Shown here piece by piece: positions 1 through 8,903 of a DNA stretch of 64,000 nucleotides. Source of the stretch: Streptomyces sp. NBC_01255 (lineage in GTDB: Bacteria > Actinomycetota > Actinomycetes > Streptomycetales > Streptomycetaceae). The stretch lies in assembly GCF_036226445.1 (NCBI RefSeq), contig NZ_CP108474.1, forward strand, positions 6,076,001 through 6,140,000. Direction: 5' to 3'. The notes below the pieces were generated by a model. The model ran no database searches, was not told the DNA's origin, and saw only the letters and a list, made by a program, of their open reading frames with translations. Numbering within the stretch: the first letter of the stretch is position 1; each line of letters opens with the position of its first letter. Both the position numbers and the translations under genes were made by a program.

Positions 1-179
1 ACCAGGCCGGCGGCGCCGAGATCGCCCGCTACGACCTCTCCGAGGACGCCTCGACCGAGACCGCCATGGTCTTCGGCGAGCTGTACCGCCACGGCGCGGA
101 GTGGAAGTTCCGCGCCGTCGGTCAGGGGTATGCCTCGGGTCTGCGCGGTATCGCGGCGGACTTCGGCGTCAACGTCTGA
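1..179 (+). CDS. TerD-family protein, 3' end only (cut by window edge)
   Basis: Only the last 58 codons are present, read in frame from base 3 to the TGA at 177-179. The visible tail ([14 protein letters not shown], then [25 protein letters not shown]) is nearly identical to the C-terminus of the complete TerD gene 84 bp downstream, so these are tandem paralogues. TerD domains are calcium-binding beta-sandwich proteins of the tellurite/phage/stress (Ter) systems. The start lies outside the window. Confidence 0.93.
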   Translation, partial: QAGGAEIARYDLSEDASTETAMVFGELYRHGAEWKFRAVGQGYASGLRGIAADFGVNV

Positions 180-262
180 GCCGAACCGTTCCAACCGTCC
201 GGCGCCGCACCTTCCGTGCGGCGCCGGACGTGCCTCATCACCACCGGGGAGGAATCACAACC

Positions 263-838
263 ATGGGTGTCACACTCGCCAAGGGGGGCAACGTCTCCCT
301 CACCAAGGCCGCTCCCAACCTCACCAAGGTCCTCGTCGGGCTCGGCTGGGACGCGCGTTCCACCACCGGAGCCCCCTTCGATCTCGACGCCAGCGCCCTG
401 CTGTGCCAGGCCGGCCGCGTGCTGGGGGACGAGTACTTCGTCTTCTACAACCAGCTCCGCAGCCCCGAAGGCTCCGTCGAACACACCGGCGACAACCTCA
501 CGGGCGAGGGTGACGGGGACGACGAGTCCCTCATCGTGGACCTCACCCAGGTCCCCACCCACTGCGACAAGATCGTCTTCCCGGTCTCGATCCATGACGC
601 CGACAACCGCGGGCAGAGCTTCGGTCAGGTCGGCAACGCCTTCATCCGCGTCGTGAACCAGCTCGACGGTCAGGAACTCGCCCGCTACGACCTCTCCGAG
701 GACGCGTCGAGCGAGACCGCGATGATCTTCGGCGAGCTGTACCGCTACAACGGCGAATGGAAGTTCAGAGCGGTCGGTCAGGGGTACGCGTCCGGGCTCC
801 GGGGCATCGCTCTAGACTTCGGGGTCAACGTTTCGTAA
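263..838 (+). CDS. terD: TerD family stress/tellurium resistance protein
   Basis: This is a 191-residue, single-domain TerD protein, the normal length for the family. The start is the ATG at 263 ([15 protein letters not shown]), preceded by GGGGAGGAA at about 245; longer reading frames upstream lack a ribosome site. Visible family marks are the N-terminal KGGNVSL strand, GLGWDAR, the acidic FDLDASA metal-binding segment, DNLTGEG, and the C-terminal GELYRY...[14 protein letters not shown]. TerD proteins are cytoplasmic calcium-binding proteins thought to act at the membrane with TerC. It follows a paralogue and precedes the TerC-like gene by 29 bp, so the three are probably co-transcribed. Confidence 0.95.
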   Translation: MGVTLAKGGNVSLTKAAPNLTKVLVGLGWDARSTTGAPFDLDASALLCQAGRVLGDEYFVFYNQLRSPEGSVEHTGDNLTGEGDGDDESLIVDLTQVPTHCDKIVFPVSIHDADNRGQSFGQVGNAFIRVVNQLDGQELARYDLSEDASSETAMIFGELYRYNGEWKFRAVGQGYASGLRGIALDFGVNVS

Positions 839-867
839 AGCCATGTAATTTCACGATGGGGTAGACA

Positions 868-2016
868 GTGGTTCTGAAAACCTTCGGCTGGTCGTTCGCG
901 ATCACTGCGCTCGGTCTGGTCGCAGCGGTGCTCTACGGGGGGTGGGAGGCATTCGGGATCGTCGCGATCCTCTGCGTCCTGGAGATCTCGCTGTCCTTCG
1001 ACAACGCGGTGGTCAACGCCGGAATCCTGAAGAAGATGAATGCCTTCTGGCAGAAGATCTTCCTCACCATCGGTGTGCTCATCGCCGTGTTCGGCATGCG
1101 ACTGGTCTTCCCCGTCGTGATCGTCGCGATCAGCGCCAAGATCGGCCCCATCGAGGCCGTCGATCTCGCTCTCAACGACGCCGAGCGCTACGAGCAGCTC
1201 GTGACCGACGCGCACCCGTCGATCGCGGCCTTCGGCGGCATGTTCCTGCTGATGATCTTCCTCGACTTCATCTTCGAGGACCGTGACATCAAGTGGCTCG
1301 GCTGGCTGGAGCGCCCGCTGGCCAAGCTCGGCAAGATCGACATGCTGTCGGTCTGCATCGCCCTCATCGTCCTGGCGATCAGCGCCATGACCTTCGCGAC
1401 CCAGGCCCACCAGCACGGCGGTACGCACATCGACGCGGCGTCGACCGTCCTGCTCTCGGGCGTCTTCGGTCTCATCACGTACCTCGTCGTCGGCGGTCTC
1501 TCCAGCTACTTCGAGAACAAGCTGGAGGAGGAAGAGGAGCGCGAGCACGAGGCCGAGGAAGAGGCCAAGCGCAGCGGCAAGAAGGTCTCCGCGGTCCAGC
1601 TGGCCGGCAAGGCCGCCTTCTTCATGTTCCTCTACCTGGAGGTCCTCGACGCCTCCTTCTCGTTCGACGGTGTCATCGGCGCCTTCGCCATCACCAACGA
1701 CATCGTCCTGATGGCGCTCGGCCTCGGCGTCGGTGCCATGTACGTCCGTTCGCTGACGGTCTACCTGGTCCGTCAGGGCACCCTCGACGACTACGTCTAC
1801 CTGGAGCACGGCGCCCACTACGCGATCGGCGCCCTGGCCGCGATCCTCATGGTCTCCATCCGCTACGAGATCCCCGAGATCGTCACCGGCGGCATCGGTG
1901 TCGCCCTCATCGCCTGGTCCTTCTGGTCCTCCGTCCGGCGCAACAAGGCCCTCGCGGCGGCCGAGGGCGGCTCGGGCGGCGCGGGCGACAAGACAGAGGT
2001 CTCCTCCGGGGTGTGA
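868..2016 (+). CDS. TerC/DUF475-type integral membrane protein
   Basis: The product is 382 residues with about eight hydrophobic membrane segments, starting at GTG 868 (MVLKTFGWSF). The family signature is the paired acidic, intramembrane motif: LEISLSFDNAVVNAG near residue 40 and LDASFSFDGVIGAFA near residue 255. A charged cytoplasmic stretch rich in E, K and R lies near residues 212-240. This layout fits the DUF475 branch of TerC-like proteins, which are probable metal exporters. It sits between TerD genes, consistent with the membrane partner of the Ter complex. Exact substrate is unknown; manganese or calcium efflux is inferred from relatives. Confidence 0.92.
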   Translation: MVLKTFGWSFAITALGLVAAVLYGGWEAFGIVAILCVLEISLSFDNAVVNAGILKKMNAFWQKIFLTIGVLIAVFGMRLVFPVVIVAISAKIGPIEAVDLALNDAERYEQLVTDAHPSIAAFGGMFLLMIFLDFIFEDRDIKWLGWLERPLAKLGKIDMLSVCIALIVLAISAMTFATQAHQHGGTHIDAASTVLLSGVFGLITYLVVGGLSSYFENKLEEEEEREHEAEEEAKRSGKKVSAVQLAGKAAFFMFLYLEVLDASFSFDGVIGAFAITNDIVLMALGLGVGAMYVRSLTVYLVRQGTLDDYVYLEHGAHYAIGALAAILMVSIRYEIPEIVTGGIGVALIAWSFWSSVRRNKALAAAEGGSGGAGDKTEVSSGV

Positions 2017-2124
2017 CACCCCCGGTAACGAGGAACGCTTCACTGCGGGGCGGTCGGTGCACCCGGCCGCCCCGCAGGCATGTGCGCGGTGACGAGTGTG
2101 CGATCAGTGGGGGGTGGGGGCGTC

Positions 2125-2862
2125 ATGGCCTTCTGGGGCAACCTGTTTCCGGGGCGAGCGGCGCAGTTCGACATGGGCGGCGCCGCGTCGAACACGATCG
2201 ATCTGACGAAGAGGCGCCCGTCGGTCTCGCTGACCAAGCAGGGCGCGGCGACCGGCAACCTCCGGGTCAACCTCTCCTGGCGGATGCGGACCTCCGACCT
2301 CGAAGGGCGCTCGCGCCAGAGCGGGCGGCTGCTCCGCAACCCCTCCCAGTTCTTCAAGCCCGAGGTCGTCCAGGCGCACACCCAGGGCATGGTCAACGTC
2401 GACCTGGACCTGGGCTGCCTCTACGAGCTCACCGACGGCAGCAAGGGCGTGGTGCAGCCGCTCGGCGGCTTCTTCGGCGACCTGAACGGCGCCCCGTACG
2501 TGAAGCTCAGCGGCGACGACCGCTTCGGCGGCTCCTCCGGGGAGACGATCTTCGTCAATCTGGACCAGCGGGACGAGATCAAGCGCCTGCTGTTCTTCGT
2601 GTACATCTACGACCAGACGCCGGCCTTCGACCGTACGCACGCCAAGATCACGCTCTATCCGAGCAACGGCCCACGGATCGAGATCGACCTCGACGAGCGC
2701 GCCCCGCAGGCCCGCTCCTGCGCGGTCTTCTCCGTGGACAACGTCAAGGGCGACCTGACGGTCCGCCGCGAGGTGCGGTTCGTGTACGGCTTCCAGGCCG
2801 AGCTGGACCGGCTGTACGGCTGGGGACTCCAGTGGGGGCGCGGCTACAAGACCAAGGCGTGA
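2125..2862 (+). CDS. TerD-domain protein, divergent paralogue
   Basis: The product is 245 residues when started at ATG 2125 (MAFWGNLFPG), behind a G-rich Shine-Dalgarno-like run; a longer frame opens at 2080 but looks unlikely. It has an N-terminal extension ending in NTIDLTKRRPSVSLTKQG, where the SLTK motif marks the start of the TerD-like sandwich, then NLSWRMRTSD, LDLGCLYELTDGSKG and ends GLQWGRGYKTKA. It lacks the canonical GQGYASGL tail of the short TerD proteins. This architecture is common beside TerC in Streptomyces. Role in the Ter membrane complex is inferred from domain and neighbours. Confidence 0.9.
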   Translation: MAFWGNLFPGRAAQFDMGGAASNTIDLTKRRPSVSLTKQGAATGNLRVNLSWRMRTSDLEGRSRQSGRLLRNPSQFFKPEVVQAHTQGMVNVDLDLGCLYELTDGSKGVVQPLGGFFGDLNGAPYVKLSGDDRFGGSSGETIFVNLDQRDEIKRLLFFVYIYDQTPAFDRTHAKITLYPSNGPRIEIDLDERAPQARSCAVFSVDNVKGDLTVRREVRFVYGFQAELDRLYGWGLQWGRGYKTKA

Positions 2863-2916
2863 CCGGTGCTCCCCACGGTCCTGGGGATCCCCGGGGCCTC
2901 AGGAATCCCCCGGGTC

Positions 2917-3807
2917 TCACGACCTGACGAACTGGGGGCCCATGGGCGGCATCCGGAACTCCGGAGCCGCGTGCGGGTCCGGCCGGTGGACGGGCTGCGG
3001 GTAGCCGTAGGCGGGAGCCGGGGGCTGGGCTGGGGCGTTCACCGGCTGCTGGGGGTACCCGTAGGCGGGCGCCCGGTCCGGCACGGGCGGCGCCGTCGGC
3101 TGCGGCGGTACGGGGGCGTGGATCACGGTCGCGTCGAGATCAGGGGCCCCGGCGACGGGGAACACGGGGGCCGGGGCGCCGGTGGTGCCCTCCTGGGCCT
3201 CGGGGAGGTCCTGGACGCCCTGAGCGGCTTCCTGAGCGGCTTCCTGGGCCGCCTCCTGCGCGTCCTCGTCGACCGAGATGCCGAAGTCCGTGGCGAGACC
3301 GACGAGGCCCGTCGGATAGCCCTGCCCCACCGCGCGGAACTTCCAGCCGTCCCCGCGCCGGTACAGCTCGCCGCAGATGACCGCCGTCTCCTCGCCGGTC
3401 TCCGCCGTCACGTCGAACAGCGCCAGCGGCTCGCGGTCCGGTCCTGCCGTCGCGTCGTACAGCAGGATCCGCAGGTCGGAGACGGACCGGAAGGTGCCGC
3501 CGTCGGAGGAGGCCGCGACGACCACCCGGTCGACCGAGGCCGCCAGGCCGGTCAGATCGGCCTCCACGGTGTCCGTAAGCCCCTGGGCCACCCGCTTCTT
3601 CGGCAGCCGCCGCACGCACCCCGAGGGGTGGCGCGGCTGGTTGTAGAACACGAAGTCCTCGTCGGACCGCACGCGCCCGTCGGCGCCCAGGAGCAGGGCC
3701 GAGGCATCCACGTCGGGGACCCCGGGGCCCGGGGTCCAGCAGAGCACGGCCCGTACGGCCGCGGTGTCGAGAGGGACGTTGGAGCCCTTCAGCATCGCGT
3801 GCGTCAT
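2917..3807 (-). CDS. TerD-domain protein with Pro/Gln-rich tail
   Basis: The start is taken at the ATG at 3807 (MTHAMLKGSNVPLD), where the TerD homology begins; a longer frame to 3858 is possible. Residues 1-190 are a TerD domain ([51 protein letters not shown]). After it come acidic QEAAQEAAQ repeats and a low-complexity proline, glutamine and tyrosine-rich tail with APAYGYPQ units, probably disordered and a protein-interaction region. It is transcribed opposite to the rest of the cluster, tail to tail with the previous TerD gene and divergent from the lyase gene. Confidence 0.9.
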   Translation of the reverse strand: MTHAMLKGSNVPLDTAAVRAVLCWTPGPGVPDVDASALLLGADGRVRSDEDFVFYNQPRHPSGCVRRLPKKRVAQGLTDTVEADLTGLAASVDRVVVAASSDGGTFRSVSDLRILLYDATAGPDREPLALFDVTAETGEETAVICGELYRRGDGWKFRAVGQGYPTGLVGLATDFGISVDEDAQEAAQEAAQEAAQGVQDLPEAQEGTTGAPAPVFPVAGAPDLDATVIHAPVPPQPTAPPVPDRAPAYGYPQQPVNAPAQPPAPAYGYPQPVHRPDPHAAPEFRMPPMGPQFVRS

Positions 3808-3993
3808 GACCGCAATCCTGCCCTCCCGCCCGACCCGCGGACAACGCGGGGGCACCACCGATACCGGGACGGTATGACGGATGCTGACGAGTTACCTGAA
3901 TTTCATGCACGAAGGGAACTACGGACACCCGCACCTACGTACTATTACCGGCCACATGTCGTCAGGGCCCAGAGAGGCAGACGGGGGACTTAC

Positions 3994-5178
3994 ATGCGTC
4001 ATTTCGGGCACATCCCGTCCGCAACGCGGACCGGGTTGTTCCACAGCGAGCCGGCCGCGTTCACGGCCGACTCGCCCGCGCGCACGCTCGCCGTGGCCCT
4101 CGGTGCCACGCTCTACAGCCCGGCCACCCGGCCGCGGCTGGCCGACGACATCCGCAAACAGGCGGCGCGCGGAGTGGTCTCCATGGTGCTCTGCCTGGAG
4201 GACTCCATCAGCGACGCCGACGTCGCGGAGGGCGAGAGCAACCTCGTCCGGCAGTTCGCCGACCTCGCCGCCGGGTCCGTGACGGACGCCGACACCGCCA
4301 CGGACGTACCCCTGCTCTTCATCCGGGTCCGCGATCCGCGCCAGATCACCGACCTCGTCGCCCGGCTCGGCGAAACGGTCCGGCTGCTGTCCGGATTCGT
4401 ACTGCCCAAGTTCACCGAGACCCGCGGCCACGCCTTCCTCGAAGCGCTCACCCAGGCCGAGCGGACGAGCGGCAGGCGCCTCTTCGCCATGCCCGTCCTG
4501 GAGTCCCCCGAGCTCCTCCACCTGGAGACCCGGGCCGAGACCCTCGCCGGCATCGCCTCGATCACCGACAAGTACCGCGACCGCGTCCTCGCCCTGCGCC
4601 TCGGCGTCACCGACTTCTGCTCGGCCTACGGACTGCGCCGCTCGCCCGACATGACCGCCTACGACGTCAAGATCGTCGCCAACGTCATCGCCGACGTCGT
4701 CAACGTCCTCGGCCGCTCCGACGGCACCGGCTTCACCGTCACCGGACCCGTCTGGGAGTACTTCCGGCCCGGCGAGCGCATGTTCAAGCCGCAGCTGCGC
4801 CGCAGCCCCTTCCTGGAGGGCCGGGCCGAGGACCTGCGCACCGCCCTCATCGAGCACGACCTCGACGGACTGCTGCGCGAGATCGAGCTCGACCGCGCGA
4901 ACGGCCTGCTCGGCAAGACCTGCATCCACCCCACCCATGTGGTGCCGGTGCACGCCCTCTCCGTGGTCAGCCACGAGGAGTGGAGCGACGCCCAGGACAT
5001 CCTCCGGCCCGAACAGGGCGGCGGCGGGGTGCTGCGCTCCGCGTATACGAACAAGATGAACGAAGTGAAGCCGCATCGCGCGTGGGCCGAACGCATCCTC
5101 CTGCGCGCCGAGGTCTTCGGCGTCGCGAAGGAAGACGTCGGCTTCGTGGATCTGCTCACCGCCGGACTTGCCGGCTGA
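3994..5178 (+). CDS. HpcH/HpaI aldolase / citrate-lyase-beta family protein (Ter biosynthetic module)
   Basis: The product is 394 residues, starting at ATG 3994 (MRHFGHIPSATRT) where coding resemblance begins; the frame is open far upstream but that part overlaps the antisense TerD gene. CitE-like TIM-barrel marks are VLCLEDSISDADV near residue 68, LLFIRVRDPRQI near 105, GFVLPKFTE near 135 and GKTCIHPTHV near 310. These enzymes cleave or form C-C bonds of acyl-CoA or keto-acid substrates with a divalent metal. It is followed after 18 bp by the double phosphoribosyltransferase and then the HAD gene. That trio is the set proposed (Anantharaman, Iyer and Aravind) to make a nucleoside-like metabolite in Ter systems. 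Confidence 0.88.
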   Translation: MRHFGHIPSATRTGLFHSEPAAFTADSPARTLAVALGATLYSPATRPRLADDIRKQAARGVVSMVLCLEDSISDADVAEGESNLVRQFADLAAGSVTDADTATDVPLLFIRVRDPRQITDLVARLGETVRLLSGFVLPKFTETRGHAFLEALTQAERTSGRRLFAMPVLESPELLHLETRAETLAGIASITDKYRDRVLALRLGVTDFCSAYGLRRSPDMTAYDVKIVANVIADVVNVLGRSDGTGFTVTGPVWEYFRPGERMFKPQLRRSPFLEGRAEDLRTALIEHDLDGLLREIELDRANGLLGKTCIHPTHVVPVHALSVVSHEEWSDAQDILRPEQGGGGVLRSAYTNKMNEVKPHRAWAERILLRAEVFGVAKEDVGFVDLLTAGLAG

Positions 5179-5196
5179 CGAAAGGACGTCGACGAC

Positions 5197-7722
5197 GTGG
5201 TGTGGACCGGAACGTGGGTCGCGGAGCGACTGGGCGTCGAACTGATCGGCGGCGAGGAGCTACCGGCCCTGTTGGGCCTCGCACTGCGTCGTAACCCCAA
5301 GCGGGCGCACCTGCTCGTCTCCAGCGTGCTCGGCAAGCACGTGCCGCAGCGGCCCTCCGTCGTGTACGGCTCCGGCCTCGGCCTCGGCGTACGCGTCCGC
5401 GAGCTCCTCGGCGACGAGGAGGCGGCGCGCTCGGTCGTCCTCGGCTACGCGGAGACCGCCACCGCCCTGGGCCACGCCGTCGCCGACGGCCTCGGCCTCG
5501 CCCCGTACCTCCACTCCACCCGGCGGCCGGTGGCCGGGGTCGCGCCCGCGGGCGGCTTCGAGGAGTCCCACTCGCACGCGACCTCGCACCTCCTGCTGCC
5601 CGAGGACCCCAAGCTCCTCGCCGCCGGCGGGCCGCTGGTCCTCGTCGACGACGAGTTCTCCACCGGCAACACCGTCCTCAACACGATCCGGGACCTGCAC
5701 GCCCGCTACCCGCGCGAGCGGTACGTCGTCGTGGCCCTCGTCGACATGCGCTCCAGCGCCGACCTCGGCCGCCTGGACGCCTTCGCGGAGGAGATTGGCG
5801 CCCGTGTCGACCTGATCGCCGCGGCCGCCGGGACCGTACGCCTCCCCGAGGGGGTCCTGGAGAAGGGCCGGGCCCTGGTGGCGGAGCACGAGTCCGTGCA
5901 CGCGGCGCCGGAGTCCGGGCACGCGGCGCCGGAGTCCGCGCACGTCCTCCCGGCGGCGGCCGTCGACGGGACGACGCCCGACCCCGTACGGGTGACACTC
6001 GCCTGGCCCAAGGGACTGCCCGACGGTGGGCGCCACGGATTCACGCCCGAGCAGCGCGACCGCCTGGAAGAGGCCCTGCCCGGCCTGGCCGCCTGCCTCG
6101 GGCAGGCCCTGGAGACACGGGAAGCGCCCGCCGCCGGGACGGACACCGTCACCGACACGGTCACCCGCGTCCTCGTACTCGGCTTCGAGGAGCTGATGTA
6201 CGCGCCGCTGCGCCTCGCCGGCGCCCTGGAGGACGCCGGGCACGACGTCCGCTACTCCACCACCACCCGCTCACCGGTCCTCGCGGTCGACGACCCCGGC
6301 TACGCGATACGCACCCGGCTCGTCTTCCCGGCCCACGACGACCCGGCCGACGGCCCCGGCGAGCGCTACGCCTACAACGTGGCGGGCGCGGGCTTCGACG
6401 CCGTCGTCCTCGTCGTCGACTCCGCCGCCGACACCCCGGAGCTGCACGCCCCGGACGGCCTGCTCGCCCAGCTCGCCGCACACGTCCCGCACGTCGTGCT
6501 CGCGGTCGTCCCGTCGTACACGCCCACGGTCTCCGAAGCTCCCGAAAGGAGCTCCATGCTGCCCGAGCCCCTCCGCGGCCCCGCCTTCTCCTCGTACGCG
6601 CCCGAGGAGGTCGGCTGGCTGCTCCAGGACCTCTCGGGCGTCGAGCTGGAGGCGCCCACCGAGGAACGCGAGGAAGCCATCCAGAGCGGCGGCGCGCACT
6701 ACGCCGAATCGCTCCCCGTCGAATACCAGCCCAGCGCCCGCTACCAGGACCTGTTCCACTCCGCCCTGGAGGGTTCCGCCGCCCGAATAGCCCGCGCGGT
6801 CGGCACCGTCACCGAGACCGTCCTCGCCGAGCGCCCCGGCCGCACCCCCGTGCTCGTCTCGCTCGCGCGGGCCGGCACCCCGGTCGGCGTCCTCATGCGC
6901 CGCTGGGCGCAGGCCCGCCACGGCCTCGACCTCCCGCACTACGCCGTCTCCATCGTGCGCGGCCGCGGCATCGACGCCAACGCGCTGCGCTGGCTCGCCG
7001 CCCACCACGACCCCGCCGACGTCGTGTTCGTCGACGGCTGGACCGGCAAGGGCGCCATCACCCGCGAACTCGCCGAGGCGGTCAAGGAGTTCGAGGCGAG
7101 CGCGGACGGCGTCCCGGGCTTCGACCCGGAGATCGCGGTGCTCGCCGATCCCGGTTCCTGCGTCCGCACGTACGGCACCCGCGAGGACTTCCTCATCCCC
7201 TCCGCCTGCCTCAACTCCACGGTCTCCGGCCTGATATCCCGCACCGTGCTCCGCTCCGACCTCGTCGGCCCGAACGACTTCCACGGCGCCAAGTTCTACC
7301 GCGAACTGGCCGGTGCCGACGTCTCCGGCACCTTCCTCGACGCCGTCGCCGCCCGCTTCGACGAGGTCGCCGAGACCGTCGACGTGGACGTCAAGGAACT
7401 CCTCGCGGCCGACCGCACCCCCACGTGGGAGGGCTGGGCCGCCGTCGAGCGGATCAGCGAGGAGTACGGCATCCACGACGTCAACCTGGTCAAGCCCGGC
7501 GTCGGCGAGACCACCCGCGTCCTGCTGCGCCGCGTCCCCTGGAAGATCCTCGCCAAGCGGGGCGCCGGCGAGGACCTGGCACACGTCCGGCTGCTCGCCG
7601 AGCAGCGCGGTGTGCCGGTCGAGGAGGTCGACGAACTCCCGTACACCTGCGTGGGTCTGATCCACCCTCAGTACACGAGAGGCGCGACGGGCGCGGACGG
7701 CAAGGCGGTGGTGTCCCAGTGA
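5197..7722 (+). CDS. Double phosphoribosyltransferase fusion with C-terminal Pelota-like domain (Ter module)
   Basis: This is an 841-residue fusion starting at GTG 5197. Residues 1-230 are a type I phosphoribosyltransferase with the PRPP-binding loop VLVDDEFSTGNT near 147. A short repeated linker (HAAPES twice) leads to a middle region like the TRSP domain (about 270-480). Residues 510-750 are a second, StiP-type phosphoribosyltransferase (SLARAGTPVGVLMRRW, VDGWTGKGAI, LADPGSCV). Residues 760-841 resemble the Pelota-type RNA-binding domain (TRVLLRRVPWKIL, YTCVGLIHPQYTRG). In many genomes these halves are separate genes; here they are one chain. GTGA overlap with the HAD gene implies translational coupling. 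Confidence 0.87.
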   Translation: MVWTGTWVAERLGVELIGGEELPALLGLALRRNPKRAHLLVSSVLGKHVPQRPSVVYGSGLGLGVRVRELLGDEEAARSVVLGYAETATALGHAVADGLGLAPYLHSTRRPVAGVAPAGGFEESHSHATSHLLLPEDPKLLAAGGPLVLVDDEFSTGNTVLNTIRDLHARYPRERYVVVALVDMRSSADLGRLDAFAEEIGARVDLIAAAAGTVRLPEGVLEKGRALVAEHESVHAAPESGHAAPESAHVLPAAAVDGTTPDPVRVTLAWPKGLPDGGRHGFTPEQRDRLEEALPGLAACLGQALETREAPAAGTDTVTDTVTRVLVLGFEELMYAPLRLAGALEDAGHDVRYSTTTRSPVLAVDDPGYAIRTRLVFPAHDDPADGPGERYAYNVAGAGFDAVVLVVDSAADTPELHAPDGLLAQLAAHVPHVVLAVVPSYTPTVSEAPERSSMLPEPLRGPAFSSYAPEEVGWLLQDLSGVELEAPTEEREEAIQSGGAHYAESLPVEYQPSARYQDLFHSALEGSAARIARAVGTVTETVLAERPGRTPVLVSLARAGTPVGVLMRRWAQARHGLDLPHYAVSIVRGRGIDANALRWLAAHHDPADVVFVDGWTGKGAITRELAEAVKEFEASADGVPGFDPEIAVLADPGSCVRTYGTREDFLIPSACLNSTVSGLISRTVLRSDLVGPNDFHGAKFYRELAGADVSGTFLDAVAARFDEVAETVDVDVKELLAADRTPTWEGWAAVERISEEYGIHDVNLVKPGVGETTRVLLRRVPWKILAKRGAGEDLAHVRLLAEQRGVPVEEVDELPYTCVGLIHPQYTRGATGADGKAVVSQ

Positions 7723-8597
7723 GCACGCCACTGAACTCGACGCCACTGAACTCGACTCCGCCGAACCCGACTCCGCCGAACTCGACTCCGAGCACGACGC
7801 TGGTCGCGAGCGACCTCGACCGCACCCTCATCTACTCGAGCGCGGCCCTCGCCCTCGGCATGCCCGACGCCCAGGCGCCCCGGCTGCTCTGCGTCGAGGT
7901 CCACGAGTCGAAGCCGCTCTCCTATATGACGGAGGACGCGGCGGACCTCCTCACGCGGCTGACCGACGAGACCGTCTTCGTCCCGACCACGACCCGGACG
8001 CGCAAGCAGTACCAGCGCATCCAACTCCCGGGAGCCACACCGAAGTACGCGATCTGCGCGAACGGCGGGCACATCCTCGTCGACGGCGTCACCGACCGCG
8101 ACTGGCACGCTACGGTCGTGAACCGGCTGGCCGAGGAGTGCGCGCCGCTCTCCGAGATCCGCGCCTACCTCACCGCCACCACGGACCTGTCGTGGGTCCG
8201 CAAGCACCGGGTGGCCGAGGACCTCTTCGCCTACCTCGTCGTCGAGCGCGAGCGGCTCCCCGAGGAGTGGCTGGGACGCTTCGGCGCGTGGGCGGGGGAG
8301 CGCGGCTGGACCGTCTCGCTCCAGGGCCGCAAGGTGTACGCGGTGCCGAAGCCGCTCACCAAGAGCGCGGCCGTCCGCGAGGTCGCCCGCCGCATCGGCG
8401 CCACGCTCACCCTGGCGGCGGGGGACTCGCTCCTCGACGCCGACCTGCTGATGGCCGCGGACCGGGCATGGCGCCCCGGCCACGGCGAACTCGCCGAGAG
8501 CGAGTGGACCGCCCCCCACCTCGACGTCCTCGCGGAACGCGGGGTCGCGGCGGGGGAGGAGATCCTGCGCCGCTTCCGCGCGGCGGCGGCCGCCTAG
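7719..8597 (+). CDS. HAD-superfamily hydrolase (Ter module) with repeat-encoded N-terminus
   Basis: The product is 292 residues. GTG 7719 overlaps the stop of the phosphoribosyltransferase gene by four bases. The first 25 residues are Ser/Thr/Pro/Asn repeats (LNSTPLNSTPPN) encoded by a short tandem DNA repeat. The HAD core follows: motif I VASDLDRTLI near residue 30, motif II TTTRTRKQY near 90, a lysine in PKPLTKSAAV near 210 and motif IV AAGDSLLDADLL near 230, giving a complete phosphatase active site with a C2-type cap. It probably removes a phosphate from the product of the two upstream enzymes; the substrate is not known. Confidence 0.9.
   Translation: MSTPLNSTPLNSTPPNPTPPNSTPSTTLVASDLDRTLIYSSAALALGMPDAQAPRLLCVEVHESKPLSYMTEDAADLLTRLTDETVFVPTTTRTRKQYQRIQLPGATPKYAICANGGHILVDGVTDRDWHATVVNRLAEECAPLSEIRAYLTATTDLSWVRKHRVAEDLFAYLVVERERLPEEWLGRFGAWAGERGWTVSLQGRKVYAVPKPLTKSAAVREVARRIGATLTLAAGDSLLDADLLMAADRAWRPGHGELAESEWTAPHLDVLAERGVAAGEEILRRFRAAAAA
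7728..7795 (+). repeat. Short tandem repeat at the start of the HAD gene
   Basis: Units of about 15 bases (ccactgaactcgact, ccgccgaactcgact and variants) repeat four to five times directly after the start codon and encode the NSTPLNSTPPN tract. All copies keep the reading frame. Copy-number change would lengthen or shorten the N-terminus in five-residue steps. Confidence 0.7.
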
Positions 8598-8821
8598 CCG
8601 CAGCAGCCCCCACCGCAACAGCCACCGCCACCGCCGCCGCCCGCGCCCTGCGTGGGGGCGGCGGTGGCGGTGCTGCTGCCGCCGACGGCCACGGCCGAGA
8701 GCAGCTTTACGGTGTCGTCGTGCCCGGCGGGGCAGGCGGCGGGGGCGGAGGACTCGGCCATGGGACGGCTGAGCTCGAAGGTGTCGCCGCAGGTGCGGCA
8801 GCGGAATTCGTAACGAGGCAT
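8594..8821 (-). CDS. FmdB-family zinc-ribbon protein with Gly/Cys tail
   Basis: This is a 75-residue protein. The N-terminus has the FmdB/CxxC_CxxC signature: MPRYEFRCRTCGDTFEL, then a second pair reduced to ACPAGH, so the second knuckle is Cys/His rather than two cysteines. The last 20 residues are glycine-rich and end CCGGGCCG, a possible extra metal site. Its stop codon overlaps the stop of the convergent HAD gene by four bases. Function is unknown; family members are putative small regulatory zinc proteins. Confidence 0.85.
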   Translation of the reverse strand: MPRYEFRCRTCGDTFELSRPMAESSAPAACPAGHDDTVKLLSAVAVGGSSTATAAPTQGAGGGGGGGCCGGGCCG

Positions 8822-8903
8822 GGGGACAGGCTAGCGGCGCCCGGGCGAGGAGGGCAGTGCCCGAAAGCCCCGCGGGCTCGGCGACCGAGACCGCGCGGGA
8901 GGC

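Noticed and set aside
778..2043. 421-codon - strand reading frame over the TerC gene
   Set aside because: It is antisense to a clear membrane protein and its product is low-complexity Asp/Glu/Gly/His, typical of GC-skewed shadow frames.
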